Assembly: GCA_037190665.1 (NCBI GenBank) | Contig: JBBCJT010000055.1 | Location: 1 to 17,803 of the forward strand | Source: JBBCJT01 sp037190665 | GTDB taxonomy: Bacteria; Pseudomonadota; Alphaproteobacteria; Acetobacterales; Acetobacteraceae | Direction: 5' to 3' | Length of the DNA stretch: 17,803 nucleotides | Part shown: positions 15,342 through 17,803 of the stretch, piece after piece | Position numbering within the stretch: position 1 is the first letter of the stretch | How the letters are laid out: each line of letters begins with the position of its first letter | Program-made: the position numbers and the translations under genes | The notes under the pieces: model-generated | The model's database searches: none | The model's input: the letters and a program-made list of their open reading frames with translations, nothing else | Told to the model about the DNA's origin: nothing

Positions 15342-15355
15342 TCGATCTATATCGA
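15342..15355 (+). promoter_or_regulatory. Second half-palindrome and -10-like element at the padR start
   Basis: TCGAT-CTAT-ATCGA directly abuts the main operator and forms a further 5-bp inverted repeat. It contains CTATAT (15347-15352), a -10-like hexamer whose expected start of transcription would fall at or within a few bases of ATG 15361. No Shine-Dalgarno is visible in the 15 nt before that ATG. Confidence 0.4.
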
Positions 15356-15360
15356 CGCTT

Positions 15361-15948
15361 ATGAAACACCCATTTCACCATCACGGCTTCGGCCGGCACT
15401 TCGCCCCCTCCGACGACATGCGCGGCGCGGGGCGTCACCATCGCGGTCACCGTGACCGGCATCACGAGGACGGGCCCGGTCGCCACGGCAAGCGGATGTT
15501 CGATTACGGCGAATTGCGCCTGCTGCTGCTGGCGATGATCGCCGAGCGGCCCAGCCATGGCTACGAACTGATCAAGGCCGTGGAGGAACGCTTCGGCGGC
15601 GCCTACACGCCCAGCCCCGGCGTGATCTACCCGACGCTCTCCTGGCTCGACGACATGGGCTACGCGGCGGTCGAGCCGGTGGAGGCGGGGCGCAAACGCT
15701 ACCGCATCACGGCCGAGGGCGAGGCGTTCCTCGCCGCCAACCGTGCGGCGGCGGACGAACTGCTCGCCCGAGCAGGTTCGGGCGGTCCGGGCGGGCGTGG
15801 CGCGGTGCCGGCACCGGTCGTCCGCGCCATGGAGAACCTTCGCGTGGCCCTGCGCCTGCGGCTGCGAGGCGGCCCTCTGGAGGCCGGGCAGGTGGAAGCC
15901 ATCGCCGCCGCGCTGGACGCGGCCGCGCAGGCGGTCGAGCGGGCCTGA
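15361..15948 (+). CDS. PadR-family regulator with His-rich N-terminus (YqjI-like)
   Basis: The protein has 195 residues. The first 43 contain eleven histidines (H3, H6-H8, H13, H26, H27, H30, H34, H35, H42), a likely metal-binding tail. The PadR winged helix follows: YGELRLLLLAMIAERPSHGYELIKAVEERFGG with YTPSPGVIYPTLSWLDDMGY (about 49-101), then a wing with RKRYRITAEG. A C-terminal helical dimerisation segment (about 145-195) carries MENLRVALRLRL. This layout, a metal-binding leader plus the motifs GELRL, SHGYELIKA and YTPSPGVIYPTL, matches E. coli YqjI, a nickel/iron-responsive repressor of iron metabolism. Metal response here is inferred by analogy. An operator precedes it, and the Atm1-type exporter upstream is a plausible target or functional partner. 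Confidence 0.88.
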   Translation: MKHPFHHHGFGRHFAPSDDMRGAGRHHRGHRDRHHEDGPGRHGKRMFDYGELRLLLLAMIAERPSHGYELIKAVEERFGGAYTPSPGVIYPTLSWLDDMGYAAVEPVEAGRKRYRITAEGEAFLAANRAAADELLARAGSGGPGGRGAVPAPVVRAMENLRVALRLRLRGGPLEAGQVEAIAAALDAAAQAVERA

Positions 15949-16620
15949 CGGGCCCGGCTGCGGAAGCGGGCCCGGCCATCGTCGCCGGGCTCGGGACTGC
16001 ATGCGCACATGCCAGCCGGGGCGGTTGTGCAGACAGCACGATCCGCCGACTGGCCGACGCTCGGACCGGTCGTCTGCTGAACGTCACGGCGCGCAGCTTC
16101 GTCTCTCGCCGACGATCCTTGAGCTCGGCACATCCTGTGGTTGCTGAGGCATCTGGCTCGCTGCGGCGAGTGATTAGATCGGGTTCGACCTGCGCCGAGA
16201 CAGCGCAGGTGGATAGTCCCGCTCCTTCCGCTCCGCGTGTCTTGAGCAGTAGGGCACTTTCACCCTCTGATCGTATCGGGCCAGATCAAGGTGAACGTGC
16301 CGGATCACTATGAAGACCGTCGTCCGTGCTGGCTGGCGGTCATCCGTATTTCGCGTGGAAGGGTTGGTCCGGTTGATCGCGGGTCTGGTGGACCGGCTCG
16401 ACTTCTCTGCGGGCGCCTGCACGCCCTCCACCCGAAACTCGCCGCCGGCGCGATCGTTGTGGCGGAAAACACGCTGAATCCTGGCGCGCAGTATCGTGGG
16501 ACGATCCGTGCCTCGCCGGCGTCGAAATCGTGGTGCTGCCGGCCAGCTCTCGCGCATCGAGACACGCCGCGACCGCGCGGGGTTGAGGGAACCGGGCACG
16601 TCCGGCACGGTTCTTACGTC
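15949..16620. other. Gene-poor stretch with decayed coding relics
   Basis: About 670 bp separate the padR stop from the next start. I find no intact gene on either strand. GC-rich inverted sequence follows padR at 15950-15985 (GGGCCCGG and GCGGGCCCGG elements), which may end its transcription. The middle part (about 16060-16360) is less GC-biased in codon-position pattern than its neighbours and reads as broken sequence. The part at 16417-16586 looks like the end of a methyltransferase gene and is listed separately. The promoter of the gene at 16621 must lie in the last part, but no convincing -35/-10 pair is visible. Confidence 0.6.
16417..16586 (+). pseudogene. Relic of a SAM-dependent O-methyltransferase C-terminus
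   Basis: One frame reads LHALHPKLAAGAIVVAENT followed by LNPGAQYRGTIRASP (16417-16518). The sequence continues after a one-frame shift as GVEIVVLPASSRASRHAATA and ends at TGA 16584-16586. Together this fits the strand-4/strand-5 region of class I O-methyltransferases, whose pattern is PKL-xPGAIVVADN-x-L, then Y-x-x-x-VRA-x-PG-V-x-x-VLP, then SR. The SAM-binding N-terminal portion is absent or unrecognisable upstream; only a possible VDRLDF piece remains in a third frame near 16390-16410. At least one frameshift separates the two pieces, so it cannot be functional. The family call rests on pattern memory, without a search. Confidence 0.45.
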
Positions 16621-17652
16621 ATGAGCACCGGACGCCTTGTCGCGGCTGCGCTGGCGGCCGTGCTGATCGCACCACCCGGCTGGGCCTTCGATCCTGCTGC
16701 CTGGATGGCGGAGAACGCACCGCTGTCCGACATCCGCGCCTGCTTCCCCCAGACCGACGCGCCTCAGGCCGCAGCGGTCACGGAAGCGGCCGTGCCTCGC
16801 CGCGCCGTCGTCATCGCCGATGGACCTGTCGAGACGGTGCGCGGCGTGGCGGAGGCATTGCTCACCGGACTGCCAGCCTCGCTCGATGGCGCGCTGGTCG
16901 GCGGGGGCGGCTGCGGCGCGGCCAGGCTGCTGCGCCCGCCCGGCTCCTCCACCGAACGGACCAGCATCGCGGAAGGCGTCGCCGGGCTGACGGCCGGGGG
17001 AGGGGCGCTCGCGGCGTCGCTCCGCGAGGCCGGTGCGGCGCTGGAACCGGCGGACGTGGCTGGTAGCCAGCTCGTCTACGTGATCGCGACCACCGCCGAT
17101 GCCTGCGGCGGCGATGCGGTGGTGGCTGCCCGTGAACTGCGCGAAGGCCCGGCGCAGGCCACCGTGAGCGTCGTCGGCTTCGAGGCATCGGCGGCCGATG
17201 CCGCCGCCCTCCGGGAAGTTGCACAGGCTGGCGGTGGCCGGTTCTTCGAGGCCCCTACTGGCCCCGAGCTCTCCGACTGGGTCGAACGCACGCTGGAGGA
17301 GCTGCGCGAGCGGACCCGCGAGGCGCGTGCCCTGTCCGGCACACCACAGGCGGAGACCCTGCCGGCGGACGCCGCCGCCGCGACGCAGCGCACCGTGACC
17401 GCCGCCCGCGCCTGCGTCGCGCGCGCAACCACGACACACCGTGTCCGCCTCGGCCGTGAATTGCTGCGCCAGCGCGTCGAGCCCGATCAGGCGGGCGCGG
17501 TGCGCGCCCTGTCCGGCCGGCGGGTGGAAGCGGCGATGCTGCTGGTGGACCGCTACGCGCAGGCGCTGCAGGCCAACAACAAGCCGGCCGCCGACGCCGT
17601 CCTGCGCGAGATCGAGAACGATTTCAGCCCGGTGACGCCGGACAGGCAGTAG
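16621..17652 (+). CDS. Exported protein with degenerate von Willebrand A-like domain
   Basis: The 343-residue protein has a signal peptide (MSTGRLVAAALAAVLIAPPGWA, cleavage likely after A22). Residues about 60-225 follow the strand and loop order of bacterial secreted vWA domains: RAVVIADG, GGGGCGAARLLRPPG, IAEGVAGLTAGGGALAASLREA, LVYVIATTADACGGDAVVAA, then TVSVVGFEASAADAAALREVAQAGGGRFFEA. In active domains the metal site uses DxSxS, a threonine before PLA, and an aspartate in the S/TDGxETCGG loop. Here these read ADGPVE, GGGALA and ATTADACGG, so all three metal-binding positions are lost. The remainder (about 226-343) is helical and ends RYAQALQANNKPAADAVLREIEND. The start at 16621 is the first giving a signal peptide; no strong ribosome site precedes it. 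Function is unknown, presumably a periplasmic binding scaffold. Confidence 0.72.
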   Translation: MSTGRLVAAALAAVLIAPPGWAFDPAAWMAENAPLSDIRACFPQTDAPQAAAVTEAAVPRRAVVIADGPVETVRGVAEALLTGLPASLDGALVGGGGCGAARLLRPPGSSTERTSIAEGVAGLTAGGGALAASLREAGAALEPADVAGSQLVYVIATTADACGGDAVVAARELREGPAQATVSVVGFEASAADAAALREVAQAGGGRFFEAPTGPELSDWVERTLEELRERTREARALSGTPQAETLPADAAAATQRTVTAARACVARATTTHRVRLGRELLRQRVEPDQAGAVRALSGRRVEAAMLLVDRYAQALQANNKPAADAVLREIENDFSPVTPDRQ

Positions 17653-17656
17653 CGGC

Positions 17657-17746
17657 GGGGCGCTGCCCCGGACCCGGGCAAAGGGCTCCGCCCTTGCATC
17701 CCGGCAGGGGGCGCGGCCCCCTGCACCCGCGATTCCTTCAGGAAGG
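17657..17746. repeat. Hairpin cluster behind the vWA-like gene (dispersed repeat copy 2, likely terminator)
   Basis: Four inverted repeats follow the TAG stop: GGGGC-GCT-GCCCC (17657-17669), AAGGGC-TCC-GCCCTT (17681-17695), GCAGGGGGC-GCG-GCCCCCTGC (17704-17724) and CCTTC-AG-GAAGG (17735-17746). On the opposite strand the segment 17700-17730 reads GCGGGTGCAGGG, then a longer stem, then CCCTGCCGGG, matching the flanks of the cluster behind metC. Relative to its gene the repeat has the same orientation in both places. No T-run is seen. Confidence 0.65.
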
Positions 17747-17775
17747 CTTTGAGCAGGTCGGCCGCCGCCTGACCC

Positions 17776-17803
17776 CACCCCCTCGATAATCATCGAGGGG
17801 GTG
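17776..17803. terminator. Strong hairpin at the window end
   Basis: CACCCCCTCGAT-AATC-ATCGAGGGGGTG is a perfect 12-bp stem with a four-base loop, reaching the last base of the window. The stem could be longer beyond it. It probably ends transcription from the vWA-like gene or from a gene converging from outside the window. Confidence 0.65.

Noticed and set aside
16065..16103. Fragment reading TGRLLNVTARSFV, reminiscent of a repeat motif in some secreted proteins
   Set aside because: Thirteen codons in otherwise broken sequence are too short to support a relic call. It is kept only as part of the decayed region.
16181..16194. GGGTTCGACCTGCG resembling a tRNA T-arm or attachment site
   Set aside because: The flanking bases do not form the T-stem or acceptor stem, and no integrase gene or second copy is seen.
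16174..17793. Long minus-strand open frame across the vWA-like gene and the gap before it
   Set aside because: It is Arg/Gly-rich without domains and runs through the hairpin repeat. The opposite strand has a signal peptide and vWA-like motifs, so this frame is a shadow.

Overview
This window looks like a chromosomal segment of a very GC-rich alphaproteobacterium. The family content (MetC/SseA/AlaX operon, FepA-like receptor, Atm1-type exporter, DUF2092 lipoprotein) and the GC-rich hairpin repeats behind genes fit Acetobacteraceae (Roseomonas-like). That placement is inference; there is no rRNA or marker gene here. I see no phage, intact insertion sequence, CRISPR array or tRNA.

Layout. (1) 124-3533, minus strand: a tightly overlapped operon of Nudix hydrolase (ADP-ribose pyrophosphatase type), alanyl-tRNA editing protein AlaX, 3-mercaptopyruvate sulfurtransferase SseA and cystathionine beta-lyase MetC. 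A small frameshifted hypothetical gene (3594-3963) lies just upstream on the same strand. (2) 4116-5018, plus strand: an EamA/DMT transporter, ending 3 bp from the converging next group. (3) 5022-8048, minus strand: orphan ParA ATPase, CopD-like membrane protein, DUF2092 lipoprotein and a Gly/Ala/Pro-rich glycine-zipper exported protein. Two junctions in this group are ATGA overlaps. (4) 8210-11934, plus strand: a FepA-like TonB-dependent siderophore receptor, preceded by an AT-rich promoter with a Fur-box-like site, and followed after 2 nt by a methyltransferase with a regulatory domain. (5) 12044-12535: a secreted four-EF-hand protein, separated by a UUCG terminator from a converging DUF4743 Nudix gene (12578-13405, minus). 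(6) 13471-15948, plus: an Atm1-type ABC exporter and a PadR regulator with a His-rich, YqjI-like N-terminus, behind a palindromic operator. (7) 15949-16620: about 670 bp of decayed sequence including an apparent O-methyltransferase C-terminal relic. (8) 16621-17652: an exported von Willebrand A-like protein that has lost its metal site, followed by a hairpin repeat that also occurs behind metC at the other end of the window.

Functional threads. Sulfur amino-acid metabolism joins translational proofreading in block 1. Iron and metal handling runs through blocks 4 and 6: Fe-siderophore uptake, a glutathione/metal-type exporter and a His-rich metal-responsive-type repressor. The least explained items are the receptor-methyltransferase pair, the ParA-membrane protein pair, the MIDAS-less vWA protein and the structured repeat at both window ends.
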